From Microcoleus sp. FACHB-68 (GTDB lineage: Bacteria; Cyanobacteriota; Cyanobacteriia; Cyanobacteriales; Oscillatoriaceae), in contig NZ_JACJOT010000008.1 in NCBI RefSeq assembly GCF_014695715.1, forward strand, positions 1,240,001 to 1,304,000: a stretch of DNA of 64,000 bases, written 5' to 3'. Below the pieces are notes generated by a model, which did no database searches, was not told the origin of the DNA, and was given only the letters and a program-made list of their open reading frames with translations. The position numbers and the translations under genes are program-made. Each line of letters begins with the position of its first letter. Within the stretch, counting starts at the first letter, position 1. Below are positions 26,017-36,206 of the stretch, one piece after another.

Positions 26017-27939
26017 ATGACCGCACACACACCTGTAGAATTCCAAGATGCCTTTGATGTTGTGGTAGTCGGTGCCGGCCACTCAGGATGTGAAGCGGCA
26101 CTCGCTAGCGCACGTCTGGGCTGTCGCACCCTGCTGCTGACCCTTAATTTAGATAAAATTGCTTGGCAACCCTGTAACCCCGCAGTGGGAGGGCCGGCAA
26201 AATCTCAACTCACGCACGAAGTAGACGCACTGGGTGGCGAGATCGGCAAAATCGCCGACCGCACTTACCTGCAAAAGCGCATCCTCAACGCCTCAAGAGG
26301 GCCGGCAGTTTGGGCATTACGCGCCCAAACCGATAAGCGCGAATACGCTGCCGTGATGAAAAATATTGTTGAGAACCAAGAAAACTTGACCATCCGCGAA
26401 GGCATGGCAACTGACTTGGTACTCGGCGCAAATGATGAAATTATTGGCGTTGAAACTTACTTCGGTGTCGCCTTTGAATGTAAAGCAGTTGTCCTAACAA
26501 CCGGCACCTTCCTCGGCGGCATTATCTGGGTGGGGAATAAATCGATGCCGGCAGGACGCGCCGGAGAATTTGCAGCCACAGGTTTAACTGAAACCCTGAA
26601 TAAACTTGGCTTTGAAACAGGCCGGTTAAAGACAGGAACCCCTGCACGGGTTGATAAGCGTTCTGTAGATTACAGCGTCATGGAAGCGCAACCGGGTGAT
26701 GAAAAAGTCTCCTGGTTCAGCTTCGATCCAGAAGCTTGGGTGGAACGGGAACAGATGAATTGTTACCTCACCCGCACAACCGCAGAAACGCACCGGCTGA
26801 TTCGGGAAAACCTGCATTTATCACCTGTTTATGGCGGTTGGGTGGATGCAAAAGGGCCGCGTTATTGTCCCAGCATTGAAGATAAAATTGTGCGCTTTGC
26901 CGATAAGGAAAGCCACCAAATCTTTATTGAACCCGAAGGTCGAGATATTCCAGAATTGTATATTCAGGGATTTTCCACCGGCTTGCCAGAACAACTGCAA
27001 GTGCAACTGCTGCGCTCGCTTCCCGGTATGGAAAAGTGCGTGATGCTACGTCCCGCTTATGCCGTTGAGTACGATTATCTGCCGGCAACCCAGTGTTACC
27101 CAACCCTGATGACGAAGAAAATAGAAGGGTTATTTTGTGCCGGCCAAGTTAACGGCACAACCGGCTATGAAGAAGCTGCGGCGCAGGGAATCGTTGCAGG
27201 GATCAATGCCGCGCGATTGGTGAAAAACCAAGAAATGATTATTTTCCCGCGTGAGCAAAGTTACATCGGCACCTTAGTTGACGATCTCTGTACCAAAGAC
27301 TTGCGCGAACCTTACCGAATGCTCACGTCTCGATCTGAATACCGGCTGCTGTTGCGTTCAGATAATGCCGATCAACGTTTGACCCCGCTTGGACGAGAAA
27401 TCGGTTTAATTGATGATCGCCGGTATTCCTTATTCACCCGCAAACAGCAAAATATTGCCGCTGAAAAGCAACGGCTGGAAACAACGCGGATTAAAGAGCA
27501 TGATGACATTGGCAAAGCGATCGCATCAGATACGCAGCAACTGATCAAAGGCTCAATCACCCTTGCTGACTTGCTGCGCCGTCCGAATATCCATTACGTT
27601 GATCTTGATCGTTATGGACTAACAAACCCAAACTTAGACCCCCCTGAACAGCAAGGCGCAGAAATTGATATCAAATACTCTGGCTATATCCAGCGCCAGC
27701 AACACCAAATTGACCAAATTGCGCGTCAAGAACACCGCAAATTGCCGGCAGATTTAGACTACGCCAACATTGACACCCTCTCCAAGGAATCGCGGGAGAA
27801 ACTTGCCAAGGTAAAACCCTTGACAATTGGGCAAGCTTGCCGTATAGGCGGCGTTAATCCTGCCGATGTCAATGCGCTGCTGGTGTATTTGGAGCTGCGT
27901 TCGCGTCAATTTGCCGCAGCCGGTGTGGGACAAGTGTAG
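26017..27939 (+). CDS. mnmG: tRNA uridine-5-carboxymethylaminomethyl(34) synthesis enzyme MnmG
   Basis: 640-residue FAD- and NADH-binding tRNA-modifying enzyme that, with the GTPase MnmE, makes cmnm5U at the wobble position. The dinucleotide fold is '[23 protein letters not shown]' at 14-36. The family motifs '[29 protein letters not shown]' and '[26 protein letters not shown]' are present. So are '[29 protein letters not shown]' and the C-terminal '[25 protein letters not shown]'. It is full length and starts at ATG 26017. MnmE is not nearby. Confidence 0.95.
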   Translation: MTAHTPVEFQDAFDVVVVGAGHSGCEAALASARLGCRTLLLTLNLDKIAWQPCNPAVGGPAKSQLTHEVDALGGEIGKIADRTYLQKRILNASRGPAVWALRAQTDKREYAAVMKNIVENQENLTIREGMATDLVLGANDEIIGVETYFGVAFECKAVVLTTGTFLGGIIWVGNKSMPAGRAGEFAATGLTETLNKLGFETGRLKTGTPARVDKRSVDYSVMEAQPGDEKVSWFSFDPEAWVEREQMNCYLTRTTAETHRLIRENLHLSPVYGGWVDAKGPRYCPSIEDKIVRFADKESHQIFIEPEGRDIPELYIQGFSTGLPEQLQVQLLRSLPGMEKCVMLRPAYAVEYDYLPATQCYPTLMTKKIEGLFCAGQVNGTTGYEEAAAQGIVAGINAARLVKNQEMIIFPREQSYIGTLVDDLCTKDLREPYRMLTSRSEYRLLLRSDNADQRLTPLGREIGLIDDRRYSLFTRKQQNIAAEKQRLETTRIKEHDDIGKAIASDTQQLIKGSITLADLLRRPNIHYVDLDRYGLTNPNLDPPEQQGAEIDIKYSGYIQRQQHQIDQIARQEHRKLPADLDYANIDTLSKESREKLAKVKPLTIGQACRIGGVNPADVNALLVYLELRSRQFAAAGVGQV

Positions 27940-28036
27940 AATCTTTTCCCAATCTTCACAGCAAGAAGTTGCCAAAATCTGAGGCTACGACTCATTTTCA
28001 GGCATTTATAACTAGCACGGGCGCTATGCAAACAGT

Positions 28037-28063
28037 AGGAGGGGCAAGCTTAGCGCCCCTCCT
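28037..28063 (+). terminator. hairpin downstream of mnmG
   Basis: AGGAGGGGC (28037-28045) pairs with GCCCCTCCT (28055-28063) over a 9-nt loop. The T-run comes about 12 nt later, so the element is terminator-like but not canonical. Confidence 0.55.
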
Positions 28064-28207
28064 CTTAACCTATAATTTTTTTATCAACTGCCTAAAATCC
28101 ACCTGTTGATCAAATTCTCCTGCTAAATTCTTAGGAGTGCCCTGTAAACTCGTGGATTCGTAGCGTGTGGGTCGGGGGCGTTGAGGAGCCGTAAACGCGA
28201 AAAACCT

Positions 28208-29614
28208 ATGTCTCAGAATGTCAGCACAAAAACGATAGCCTCAGAAGAGTTGCAAGAACCAATCAGCCCTGGAACGGTGGCGGTTGAGTCTTATGCAGAT
28301 CGCTTAATGGACGATTTATTCGAGGATGTTGACCGAATTCTAGTTGGCGGCAATCACTTGCCAACAGATTCGGCCCGCTCGGAATATGTATCTTTAAAAC
28401 CAATTACAGTGCCGGCAATCGTCATGCCGCAGATGACATCACCCGCCGAACTCCAAAAGCGGGCTGATGCTCAGGAAACCGTTGAGGCGAAAGTCGTTAC
28501 AACGGACAACAAACAGCAAGAGTCTAACCAGTGGTTTGACAAATGGCTGCTGGGGGCAGCGTGTGGCTCCCTCGTCATTATGTTGGGCTTGTGGCTGGCA
28601 AGTCGCGCACAGTGGCAGCGGATGTCTGCAAAAGCGCCGGCACCGGCACCCTCGCCGATCGCTCCATCTCCGACGATCTCCGCATCAGATGCCAAGTTTG
28701 CTAACTATGTGGTGTCTTCCCTCGATAAAATCGCTCAAAAGAACGGAGAAGCGAGAACTGGAGCCGGCAGACCAACCATAACCGCACCGGCACTCCAACA
28801 GCAACCGCAACAGCAACCCACACAGCAATCTACAACCATCAACCTGCCGGCGTTGCCACTGTCACTGAATCTGTCAGACGCGACAAGTTTAGCCCAAGCG
28901 CTCAACCGCCTCGCCACTGCCCTGGAAAAAGTGGCCATACCGACAGCAAACAACGCACCAAACAAACCAGCAGCCCCCAGGCCGCCGACAGCCAAAGCAA
29001 CCCCATCGGCTCCTAAGCCGGCAGCTGCCAAGTCTCCAACCGCTAAACCATCCCCAACGGCGGCAGCAGCATCCCCAACCGCTAAACCATCCCCAACGGC
29101 GGCAACGGCATCCCCAACCGCTAAACCATCCCCAACGGCGGCAACGGCATCCCCAACGGCATCTCCAACGGCTGCACCCTCCCCGGCGGCAACGGCATCC
29201 CCAACAATTGCCCCATCCCCAACAGCCGCCCCAACTCCAACGGTTACGCCATCCGCAGCCGTAACGGCATTTCCTGAAATTCAAGCTCAACCGGCAGTCC
29301 CGACACTCCCACCAGAAATACCCGCGCCGGCTGGCGAAACTCCACCGCCACCGCTTGAGCCAAGTGCTGAACCTAGCGTTAACGCAACGACTCTGCCTAG
29401 TCTTGATCCGGCAGCCATTCATACCTTGGTTGGCATTCTTGAACTCGGAGAACGCTCTGCCGCCCTATTTGAAATCAACGGCGTCGCTCGCCGGGTTAAC
29501 ATCGGGGAGAGTATCGGCTCTAGTGGCTGGGCACTGGTAGAAGTGGCGAACCAGGAAGCCGTGATTCGCCGTAACGGTGAAGTCCGCTCGATTTATGTCG
29601 GGCAAAAGTTCTAA
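28208..29614 (+). CDS. single-pass membrane protein with Pro/Thr/Ala repeat linker and PilP/GspC-like end
   Basis: 468 residues from ATG 28208 (a start at 28181 is in frame but has no support). Order: an acidic cytosolic segment (1-115); one transmembrane helix 'WLLGAACGSLVIMLGLWLAS' (about 119-138); a long Ala/Pro/Thr-rich linker (about 250-380) with 13-residue repeats of the type ASPTAKPSPTAAT. The C-terminal globular domain is 'LVGILELGERSAALFEINGVARRVNIGESIGSSGWALVEVANQEAVIRRNGEVRSIYVGQKF'. That last domain recalls the PilP/GspC family, which links inner- and outer-membrane parts of type IV pilus or type II secretion machines. This is inference; no pil genes are adjacent. Confidence 0.75.
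   Translation: MSQNVSTKTIASEELQEPISPGTVAVESYADRLMDDLFEDVDRILVGGNHLPTDSARSEYVSLKPITVPAIVMPQMTSPAELQKRADAQETVEAKVVTTDNKQQESNQWFDKWLLGAACGSLVIMLGLWLASRAQWQRMSAKAPAPAPSPIAPSPTISASDAKFANYVVSSLDKIAQKNGEARTGAGRPTITAPALQQQPQQQPTQQSTTINLPALPLSLNLSDATSLAQALNRLATALEKVAIPTANNAPNKPAAPRPPTAKATPSAPKPAAAKSPTAKPSPTAAAASPTAKPSPTAATASPTAKPSPTAATASPTASPTAAPSPAATASPTIAPSPTAAPTPTVTPSAAVTAFPEIQAQPAVPTLPPEIPAPAGETPPPPLEPSAEPSVNATTLPSLDPAAIHTLVGILELGERSAALFEINGVARRVNIGESIGSSGWALVEVANQEAVIRRNGEVRSIYVGQKF
29044..29160 (+). repeat. 39-bp in-frame minisatellite
   Basis: About three copies of a 39-bp unit (GCATCCCCAACCGCTAAACC plus CCATCCCCAACGGCGGCAAC words) encode ASPTAKPSPTAAT repeats in the periplasmic linker. Near-identity of the copies at DNA level implies recent expansion and a likely length polymorphism between strains. 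Confidence 0.75.
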
Positions 29615-29731
29615 ATCGTTTGGATTTTGGATTTTGGGTTTTAGATATCTTCTAAAATCTAAAATCTAAAATCGCCCCGCCGGCTAATTAGATAGCATGA
29701 AAAGGCATACCTGATCTTGGGAGTTCCGACG

Positions 29732-30319
29732 ATGGGCCTATTTGAAGACCTCAGCCGGTTTTTAGAAACTAGACTGGAAGAGTTTTTACGCAATAATCCC
29801 CATCTGGAGTTGCAGGCGCTGGAAGAACAGTTGCGGGAGCAAGAAGAAGATACCCTGCGGCTGATCGTTGATTTGCAGCGCAAAGAAAAGGGGCTGCAAG
29901 ATCAAATTCTCTCCACCGCTCAAGACATCCAGCGTTGGCACAGCCGCATCGAAAAAGCGAAAGCATCGAACCGGCAGGATTTGGCGCAGGCAGCACAAGA
30001 AAGAGAGGCGACGCTGTTGCGGCAAGGAAATCAATTCTGGGGTCAAATGCAGGGCGTTAAGGAACGCATTCAGAAATCTAAGGAATTGTACAAGCAGATT
30101 CAGCAGCGCCGGCAGGAAGTGCGTGCGAAAGCAACCGAGGCAGCAGCCGCAGCAACGCGTACCAACACCCAAAAAGCCGAGCAAAGCTGGCAAACTGCCG
30201 GTTGGAATCAAAGTCAAACCCGCACAATGTCTGGCGGCGCTGATTCTTTAGAGGAAGCCTTTAGACGCTGGGAAACAGATGATGAGATTGATCGGATGAA
30301 GCGAAATATGGGCCGGTAG
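29732..30319 (+). CDS. conserved coiled-coil protein (cyanobacterial TIGR04376-like)
   Basis: 195 residues from ATG 29732, preceded by GGGAG; a TTG at 29717 is less likely. The start 'MGLFEDLSRFLETRLEEFLRNNPHLELQALEEQLREQEEDT' is characteristic of a conserved cyanobacterial family that I believe is named TIGR04376. Residues 30-140 are long heptad-rich helices with many Gln, Glu and Arg. The tail 'SLEEAFRRWETDDEIDRMKRNMGR' is amphipathic. The architecture faintly resembles PspA/Vipp1 membrane-associated coiled coils, but no homology can be claimed by eye. Function unknown; no operon partner. Confidence 0.75.
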   Translation: MGLFEDLSRFLETRLEEFLRNNPHLELQALEEQLREQEEDTLRLIVDLQRKEKGLQDQILSTAQDIQRWHSRIEKAKASNRQDLAQAAQEREATLLRQGNQFWGQMQGVKERIQKSKELYKQIQQRRQEVRAKATEAAAAATRTNTQKAEQSWQTAGWNQSQTRTMSGGADSLEEAFRRWETDDEIDRMKRNMGR

Positions 30320-30686
30320 TCTCACTCGAATTTAGATTGGCAAGGCATCTTTGGGGTTGCCGGTATTAACTTTCAAGTCGCTTATTGTAGAGAGCGCCAG
30401 AGTTGAGCCGGTTGGTGAAATTTTCATGCTTCCCCATTAAATTGCTAACATAATTTTTAGTAGCAAACTGTCTTTAGATTGCGCTCTCATCCCCTCTGTG
30501 AGCGACTTTAAAGGCACTGATTGCTACTATTTGCATCGAGCGAGCGCAGCATTTAGCACAAATTCCGGTTAATTCAACCGCGAATTTCAAATCTCTAAGC
30601 TATAATTGGAATTAGCACAAGATTAGTACAAGTATTTCAATATTTTCAACACCTAATCACTACAGTGTTATTAGCTTGTAACAGCC
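30320..30686. other. intergenic region
   Basis: About 370 bp with no identifiable gene or RNA. An AT-rich promoter-like segment precedes the small RHH gene. Confidence 0.45.
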
Positions 30687-30833
30687 ATGCCAAGAACAAA
30701 ACCGCCCTCCGATAAAGTGCTGACCATTCGGCTTCCTTCTACCGAGCTGGAGCGTTTAGAATCTTACTGCACGAGTAAAGGCAGAACGAAAACCGATGTG
30801 ATCAGAGAACTGATTCGCAAGTTACGGGGTTAA
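30687..30833 (+). CDS. ribbon-helix-helix (CopG-type) small protein
   Basis: 48-residue basic protein beginning MPRTKPPSDK. 'VLTIRLPSTELERLESYC' forms the beta-strand and first helix, and 'GRTKTDVIRELIRKLRG' the second helix, of a ribbon-helix-helix fold. Such proteins bind DNA as dimers, as plasmid repressors, antitoxins or autoregulators. No toxin-like gene is adjacent, so an antitoxin role is unsupported; an orphan transcription regulator is the simplest reading. The ATG at 30687 lacks a strong Shine-Dalgarno. Confidence 0.75.
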   Translation: MPRTKPPSDKVLTIRLPSTELERLESYCTSKGRTKTDVIRELIRKLRG

Positions 30834-31244
30834 TATTTCAGTGCTGAGTCTTGAGTTTGCAGCATTAGGGTGGGTTAGGCACCGGCTATAACTGAGCGCA
30901 GAAAAACCAATCATCCACTTCCCGTGCCGTAACCCACTTCAGGTTTATCTGTAACTTGTGCCAATATTTTTCATCCGAAACCCCAAACAGCCGGCCTGAG
31001 CGCTCGGCACTTCCTATCTCACTGACAGCTAAGAAGTTAAGAAAAGTGGAAAGAGTGTAAAGAAGTACACCCTCTCTCAAAAATCCTGTCAAGCTAGAAT
31101 ACGGTTCCCTGACATAAAGGTTGAAAGACAACGCATAGAGAATGCCCCTAGCCGTACGGAACGCTGAAGAGTTATTAGGGGCATGAGTGCGCGTGTCTTC
31201 ACCGGCATCAGAGAACTGGGAGAGTTTTGAGAGTGACCTACTTT
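30834..31244. other. intergenic leader of the phosphorylase gene
   Basis: About 410 bp. A minus-strand open frame at 30886-31131 has no ribosome site or family resemblance, and I do not call it. No riboswitch or terminator is recognised. Confidence 0.45.
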
Positions 31245-33458
31245 ATGACAACTGACCGTTCTATGACTCCAGCCGAAAAGTTAGCCCAGAAATTACCCCT
31301 TCCCCTCAAGCGATTAGCAGACCTGGCTTATAACTATTGGTGGAGTTGGACAACCGACCGAGTTTCCCTATTTCAGCGCATCAGTGCTGATGAGTGGGAA
31401 CGCTGTAACCACAACCCAGTTGGCATTCTTCAGACAGCTTCTAGCGAACGCCTAACCGAACTCACCGAAGATCCTTTCTACATCAAGCAAGTCAAAGCGC
31501 TTGTCGAGCAGTTTGACCGCTATATGTCAGAACGCAATACCTGGGCGAGTCGCGTTGCACCCCAAATTTCTCGCGAACACCCTGTCGCCTATCTGTGTGC
31601 TGAATTCGGCATTCATGAATCCTTGCCAATTTATTCTGGCGGCTTAGGAATTTTAGCCGGCGATCACCTCAAATCTGCCTCGGATCTGGGCGTACCCCTG
31701 GTTGGTGTTGGCCTACTCTACCGGCAAGGTTACTTCCACCAGCGGCTCAGCGATGGCGGTTGGCAAGAAGATTATTACCTCGACAACCGCTTTGAGGAAA
31801 TGCCCTTAGAGTTGATGACAAACGACCAGGGCCAACCCATCACCGTAGAACTTGAAATTCGCCAGCGTTCTGTCAAAGTCCAAATCTGGCGGACTCAGGT
31901 GGGGCGTGTGTCTCTTTACCTGCTAGATACAGACCGGCAAGATAACGATCCCATCGACCGTTGGCTTACCGGCCACCTTTATGGCGGCAACCAAGAAACC
32001 CGCATCGCCCAAGAAGTGGTGCTGGGGATCGGCGGTGTCAAGGCATTAGAAGCGTTGAACATAGAGCCGGCGGTTTACCATCTCAACGAAGGACACGCCG
32101 CTTTCTGCACCCTGGAAATTGCCCGGTTAACAATGGAGAAAACCGGCAAATCCTTCTACGATATCGAAGCCTCAGTGCGGGATCGCTGCGTGTTTACCAC
32201 CCACACCCCCGTCCCTGCCGGTCACGATGTCTTCTCATCCGACTTGATGGATTCCTACTTCGCCCACTACTGGCCCACCTTAAAATTGTCCCGCGAACAG
32301 TTTTTGGCCTTGGGAGCACGTCGTCTCGGCGATCCTTGGGAACCCTTCGGCATGACCGTCTTAGCCTTGCGCCTGTGCCGCACCGCCAACGGCGTCAGCG
32401 AACTGCACGGTGTGGTGTCCCGCAAGATGTGGAATATTCTCTATCCAGACCGGCCTGAGAACAAAGTCCCCATCGGTTACATCACCAATGGCGTCCACGC
32501 CCCAACTTGGACAGCACCGCTGCTGTGCGACCTCTACGCTCAATATATGGGCGAAGATTGGGCAGAGCATCTCCTTGACCCGCAAATGTGGGCAAAGGTA
32601 GACGCCATTCCCGACGAGGAACTGTGGGAACGTCACAAAATCCTTAAAGCACGTCTTGTTGCATATACACGCTCAAAAGTCAAGGCAGCGCGGCAAAATC
32701 GCCACGAAGACCACCACCGCATCCAAGCAGCCGATGAGCTGTTAGATGCAAACGTGCTAACCATTGGGTTTGCGCGGCGCTTTAGTCCTTATAAGCGGGG
32801 TCACTTGCTGCTGCGCGATGCAGAACGGGCTTTAAGGATTTTTGGCAATGCCAATCGTCCAGTGCAAATCGTGTTTGCCGGTAAAGCACATCCCCGCGAC
32901 GAAGAAGGCAAGCGGATCATTCAGCGGTTGATGGAGTGGTGCAAGCACCCATCCATTCTCACGCGGGTGGCATTTATTGAAGACTACAACATCTACACCG
33001 GCCAAAAATTGGTGCAAGGCGTTGATGTGTGGCTAAATAACCCCCGCCGTCCTCTAGAAGCGTCTGGCACCAGTGGCGAAAAGGTTTGCTTTAATGGTGG
33101 GATTAATTGCAGCGTCCTTGATGGCTGGTGGTGCGAAGGCTACAAAGCTGATGCCAATGGCAAAGGACTTAATGGTTGGGCAATTGGTGAAGATGCTAAT
33201 ACCAGCGATCAGGAATTGCAAGATCGCATTGATTCAGAGTCTTTGTATCGGTTATTAGAAGAGGAAATTGTTCCGCTTTACTATGACCAAGATGCAAATG
33301 GAATTCCTCACGGTTGGGTTCGTATGATGAAGGAGTCAATTAAAACGAATGCTCCTTTGTTCAATACAGATCGAATGATTGCGGACTATGTCACTCAGGT
33401 TTACGCGCCCGGTTGTGCGGCGGATGTTAAACCGATTTTAGCGAGTCTGCCGGTGTAG
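31245..33458 (+). CDS. glgP: alpha-glucan (glycogen/starch) phosphorylase
   Basis: About 737 residues from ATG 31245; GTG 31233 is an alternative with a better spaced GGGAG. It is a GT35 enzyme that releases glucose-1-phosphate from glycogen, in the shorter bacterial/archaeal 'alpha-glucan family phosphorylase' lineage rather than the muscle type. 'PIYSGGLGILAGDHLKSASDLGVPLVGVGLLYRQGYF' and 'YHLNEGHAAFCTLEIARL' are visible. So are 'PIGYITNGVHAPTW' and 'GFARRFSPYKRGHLL'. The PLP lysine lies in 'LEASGTSGEKVCFNGGINCSVLDGWW'. It is cytosolic and monocistronic, with a near-perfect terminator behind it. Confidence 0.92.
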   Translation: MTTDRSMTPAEKLAQKLPLPLKRLADLAYNYWWSWTTDRVSLFQRISADEWERCNHNPVGILQTASSERLTELTEDPFYIKQVKALVEQFDRYMSERNTWASRVAPQISREHPVAYLCAEFGIHESLPIYSGGLGILAGDHLKSASDLGVPLVGVGLLYRQGYFHQRLSDGGWQEDYYLDNRFEEMPLELMTNDQGQPITVELEIRQRSVKVQIWRTQVGRVSLYLLDTDRQDNDPIDRWLTGHLYGGNQETRIAQEVVLGIGGVKALEALNIEPAVYHLNEGHAAFCTLEIARLTMEKTGKSFYDIEASVRDRCVFTTHTPVPAGHDVFSSDLMDSYFAHYWPTLKLSREQFLALGARRLGDPWEPFGMTVLALRLCRTANGVSELHGVVSRKMWNILYPDRPENKVPIGYITNGVHAPTWTAPLLCDLYAQYMGEDWAEHLLDPQMWAKVDAIPDEELWERHKILKARLVAYTRSKVKAARQNRHEDHHRIQAADELLDANVLTIGFARRFSPYKRGHLLLRDAERALRIFGNANRPVQIVFAGKAHPRDEEGKRIIQRLMEWCKHPSILTRVAFIEDYNIYTGQKLVQGVDVWLNNPRRPLEASGTSGEKVCFNGGINCSVLDGWWCEGYKADANGKGLNGWAIGEDANTSDQELQDRIDSESLYRLLEEEIVPLYYDQDANGIPHGWVRMMKESIKTNAPLFNTDRMIADYVTQVYAPGCAADVKPILASLPV

Positions 33459-33485
33459 TTCTTTTTTGATTTCCGGGTAAGTTAG

Positions 33486-33510
33486 GGCAGGTATTATACC
33501 TGCCTTTTTT
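33486..33510 (+). terminator. strong rho-independent terminator of glgP
   Basis: GGCAGGTA (33486-33493), loop TTA, TACCTGCC (33497-33504), then six T. Perfect stem and T-run. Confidence 0.9.
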
Positions 33511-33624
33511 ATTGGGGTGTAACGATTAAAATAGAGCCAATATTATACGAAAACCGGCTTTGCTATCATCCCCGTCAGTTAGTCGGTATTATTATAGGGT
33601 TTGAATAAGTTTGGGGATAACAAG

Positions 33625-34458
33625 ATGCGTATTTGGCAAGCTGATTTTTACAAGCGTCCCCTTAAAAATGATGTAGGACAAAAGTTGTGGGAATTGCTGG
33701 TGTGCGAGGCAACCGGCAGCTTTAGGTACAGTGCGATGTGTCCCCAAGCTGAAGCCAATGCTAGCTGGTTAGCTGAGCATTTAAAGCAGGCTAACGGTGG
33801 CAATTTACCCGATCTCATTCAAGTATTTCGCCCTCAATCCTTAAGCTTGCTGGAAACAGCCGGCAAGCTTTTGGGAGTGCCGGTGGAAGCAAACCGGCAG
33901 TGCAACCATGTAAAAGATTGGCTGTTACTCAAAGCTAAAGATTACCCAGAAGAGAAAAATTACACCGGCGAAGCTGTGGATCTGCTTGCGATTGATCGTC
34001 CGCCGCCAGTGCCTTTACCAGAAAATCTGTTAGGCGAACAGTGGCGATTTGCTGCTTTAAATGCCGGCGATCTGATCGATGCCTTTGCCGGCAGAGCGAT
34101 CCCCATTTTGGAAATGCCAGAATCTTTCTTGCCAATTAATTTAGGATTAGCCTCTACTGTGCCGGTTCCTGGGGTTATTATTGATGGAGGCCGGCAATCC
34201 ATGAAATTGGCCAGATGGCTGCAAGATGCCCGCCCTGTGGCGATGAATTACATTGCCGGTGATCCGGATGGGTTAATTTTAGAAGCTGGGCTTGCAGATC
34301 GATGGGTTTTGGCGACATTTGAAGATGAAGAAGTTGCAGCCGCAGCCAAGGCGTATGAACAACGCAAGCAATTAACTCAGGGACTGCATTTTCTGTTAGT
34401 ACAACCAGATGAATCTGGAATGACTTACAGTGGTTTTTGGTTATTACGAAATTGCTAA
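33625..34458 (+). CDS. Tab2/Atab2-family RNA-binding protein
   Basis: 277 residues from ATG 33625, preceded by GGGGATAAC; TTG 33601 is in frame but unlikely. The family (DUF1092) is recognisable from 'IWQADFYKRPLKNDVGQKLWELLVCEATGSFRYSAMCPQAEANASWL', 'LPDLIQVFRPQSLSLLETAGKLLG' and 'VPVPGVIIDGGRQSMKLARWL'. In algae and plants, Tab2/Atab2 binds the psaB mRNA 5' region and activates photosystem I translation. A matching role in cyanobacteria is plausible but inferred. The protein is soluble. The gene lies between the glgP terminator and a DUF1574 gene. Confidence 0.87.
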   Translation: MRIWQADFYKRPLKNDVGQKLWELLVCEATGSFRYSAMCPQAEANASWLAEHLKQANGGNLPDLIQVFRPQSLSLLETAGKLLGVPVEANRQCNHVKDWLLLKAKDYPEEKNYTGEAVDLLAIDRPPPVPLPENLLGEQWRFAALNAGDLIDAFAGRAIPILEMPESFLPINLGLASTVPVPGVIIDGGRQSMKLARWLQDARPVAMNYIAGDPDGLILEAGLADRWVLATFEDEEVAAAAKAYEQRKQLTQGLHFLLVQPDESGMTYSGFWLLRNC

Positions 34459-34615
34459 TTGTTAATGGTTAGACCGAGTTGCATTCATCCCGATAGGCGC
34501 GTTACCCTTGTGGCAAACTCTGTACCCACCTATCGTTCCAATTGCCGGAACTTTGCAGATTTATCGCGCAACTTGGTATTAATTGCTAATTTCCATGACT
34601 TGAGAGTCACGAACC

Positions 34616-36007
34616 ATGAACCGCCAACGATTAGCCATGCGCCATTTGAACAGATTTGCCTTCTGTTTAATGCTTTTACCTGGTTTATTCTCAGTTGAAC
34701 AGATCACTTTTGGCAGGGACAAGCCGGCATTATCTTCACAAATAGAGCAAAGCGGAGGTGACGCACTCATCTTCGCCTCTGGCACCTATACGGCTGCAGC
34801 AGGCTCCTATCCAACCTTTAATAGCGAACTTCTCGACCGGCAGCTGGCGCTCTATCAGCAATATGTGGCAACTTCAGGCCCACCTGATATTTTAATTGTG
34901 GGCAGTTCCCGCGCCCTGCAAGGCGTCGATCCGGTGGCTTTGCAAACGGCTTTGGCATCTCAGGGATATGCGAAGCTAAAAGTTTTTAACTTTGGCATTA
35001 ATGGGGCGACGGCTCAAGTTGTGGATGTCTTGCTGCGACAAATTTTAACCCCACAGCAGTTGCCTCGGATGATTGTGTGGGCGGATGGGGTGCGTGCATT
35101 TAACAGTGGTCGCGTGGATCGCACGTACAATGCGATTATTGCTTCTCCTGGCTACCAGCGGGTATCTGGGGGAAGTCGCCCCAATGTCAGCCAGCCAACT
35201 CGCCCCAGCAGCATACCGGCAACTCGCCCCAGCAGCGCACCGGGGGGCGGCATTATTCGACCAGATCCGATCAATTTTCGTCAACAGGTGCCCCAGTCTC
35301 CTGGCTACACCATCCGGCGCAAAAGCAGCAGTCGCTCACAACAATTGTCTTTTAAATCTTTTAAAAGCAGCGCTGCCGGCAGCAAAATTCGCCCGATTTT
35401 GGGCGCTAGCTATCAAGCACAACTCTGGGACGAGAATCAGGAACAGGCGCTTGCAGACGCCTACTCCCAGCAACGAACCATACCCAGCCGAGGAACCGGC
35501 ACGGTTTCGCCACCGGCACAACAACCACCCCGCACAGCGCCGGCAGCACAACCGGCGAGCTCCCCTGAAAGTGAACGAATCGGCAGTGGTTTTAATGCTG
35601 TGTCCACTCGATTTAATCCTACGACGTATTATCAGCGCGTGCGACGAGTTCCGGGTGAATACGACGGTGATTATGCTTCCTTCAACCTGCAAGGACAGCA
35701 AGCCGCCGCACTGCAATCAGTTGTGGCTTTTGTAAAGTCGAAACGGATACCTCTTGTCATGGTTAATTTGCCCTTGACGCAGGATTATTTAGATTCTTTG
35801 CGGCTGCGGCGTGAGCAGGAATTCCAGCAGTTTATGCAGCGCTTTGCCGGCGAAAAGGGATTTATTTTCCGTGATTTATCAAGTCGGTGGCCGGTTCAAA
35901 ATGATTATTTTGCTGATCCCAGCCATCTTAACGTCTATGGCGCACAAGCTGTCTCTAAGCAACTTGCCCAAGACCGTACAATTCCGTGGCCAACTTCACG
36001 ACCTTAA
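34616..36007 (+). CDS. DUF1574 SGNH-like exported protein with Pro/Ser-rich insert
   Basis: 463 residues with a signal peptide ('FAFCLMLLPGLFSVEQ'). N-terminal SGNH-like blocks are 'PDILIVGSSRALQGVDPVALQTAL', 'KVFNFGINGATAQVVDVLLRQIL' and 'RMIVWADGVRAFNSGRVDRTYNAI'. Residues about 185-325 are a low-complexity Pro/Ser/Thr/Gln insert. The C-terminal block is 'IPLVMVNLPLTQDYLDSLRLRREQEF', followed by the catalytic-type 'YFADPSHLNVYGAQAVSKQLA' (Asp-x-x-His). This is the cyanobacterial DUF1574 family, related to AlgJ/AlgX-like O-acetylation proteins. Activity is unproven. It is followed by a very strong terminator. Confidence 0.8.
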   Translation: MNRQRLAMRHLNRFAFCLMLLPGLFSVEQITFGRDKPALSSQIEQSGGDALIFASGTYTAAAGSYPTFNSELLDRQLALYQQYVATSGPPDILIVGSSRALQGVDPVALQTALASQGYAKLKVFNFGINGATAQVVDVLLRQILTPQQLPRMIVWADGVRAFNSGRVDRTYNAIIASPGYQRVSGGSRPNVSQPTRPSSIPATRPSSAPGGGIIRPDPINFRQQVPQSPGYTIRRKSSSRSQQLSFKSFKSSAAGSKIRPILGASYQAQLWDENQEQALADAYSQQRTIPSRGTGTVSPPAQQPPRTAPAAQPASSPESERIGSGFNAVSTRFNPTTYYQRVRRVPGEYDGDYASFNLQGQQAAALQSVVAFVKSKRIPLVMVNLPLTQDYLDSLRLRREQEFQQFMQRFAGEKGFIFRDLSSRWPVQNDYFADPSHLNVYGAQAVSKQLAQDRTIPWPTSRP

Positions 36008-36037
36008 TAATAGTCAGTAATTTTGCGGTATAAACAG

Positions 36038-36080
36038 TGAAACGCGAACAGCAATATTTTCTGTTCGCGTTTCATTTTTT
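36038..36080 (+). terminator. strong rho-independent terminator
   Basis: TGAAACGCGAACAG (36038-36051) pairs perfectly with CTGTTCGCGTTTCA (36061-36074), followed by TTTTTT. The stem is 14 bp. Confidence 0.92.
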
Positions 36081-36206
36081 GAATAAGTAAGCGGGTGACA
36101 TCGCAGATACTAGATAAAAAGCAGCCGACAAGAATGCACCATTAATCTAAAACCGAATTCTTTGTAAAGATGAATCCGAAATATTACTGAATATGGGCAT
36201 TTAAAC

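Noticed and set aside
28037-28063. Hairpin as a CRISPR or attachment-site feature
   Set aside because: Single perfect inverted repeat after mnmG; no repeat-spacer pattern or integrase nearby, so a terminator-like element is simpler. No CRISPR array, tRNA or rRNA was found anywhere in the window.
30886-31131. 81-codon minus-strand frame upstream of glgP
   Set aside because: No Shine-Dalgarno, no recognisable domain, and it lies in the glgP leader.
34459-34698. 79-codon frame between the Tab2 and DUF1574 genes
   Set aside because: Starts directly at the Tab2 stop and overlaps the signal-peptide region of the DUF1574 gene in another frame.
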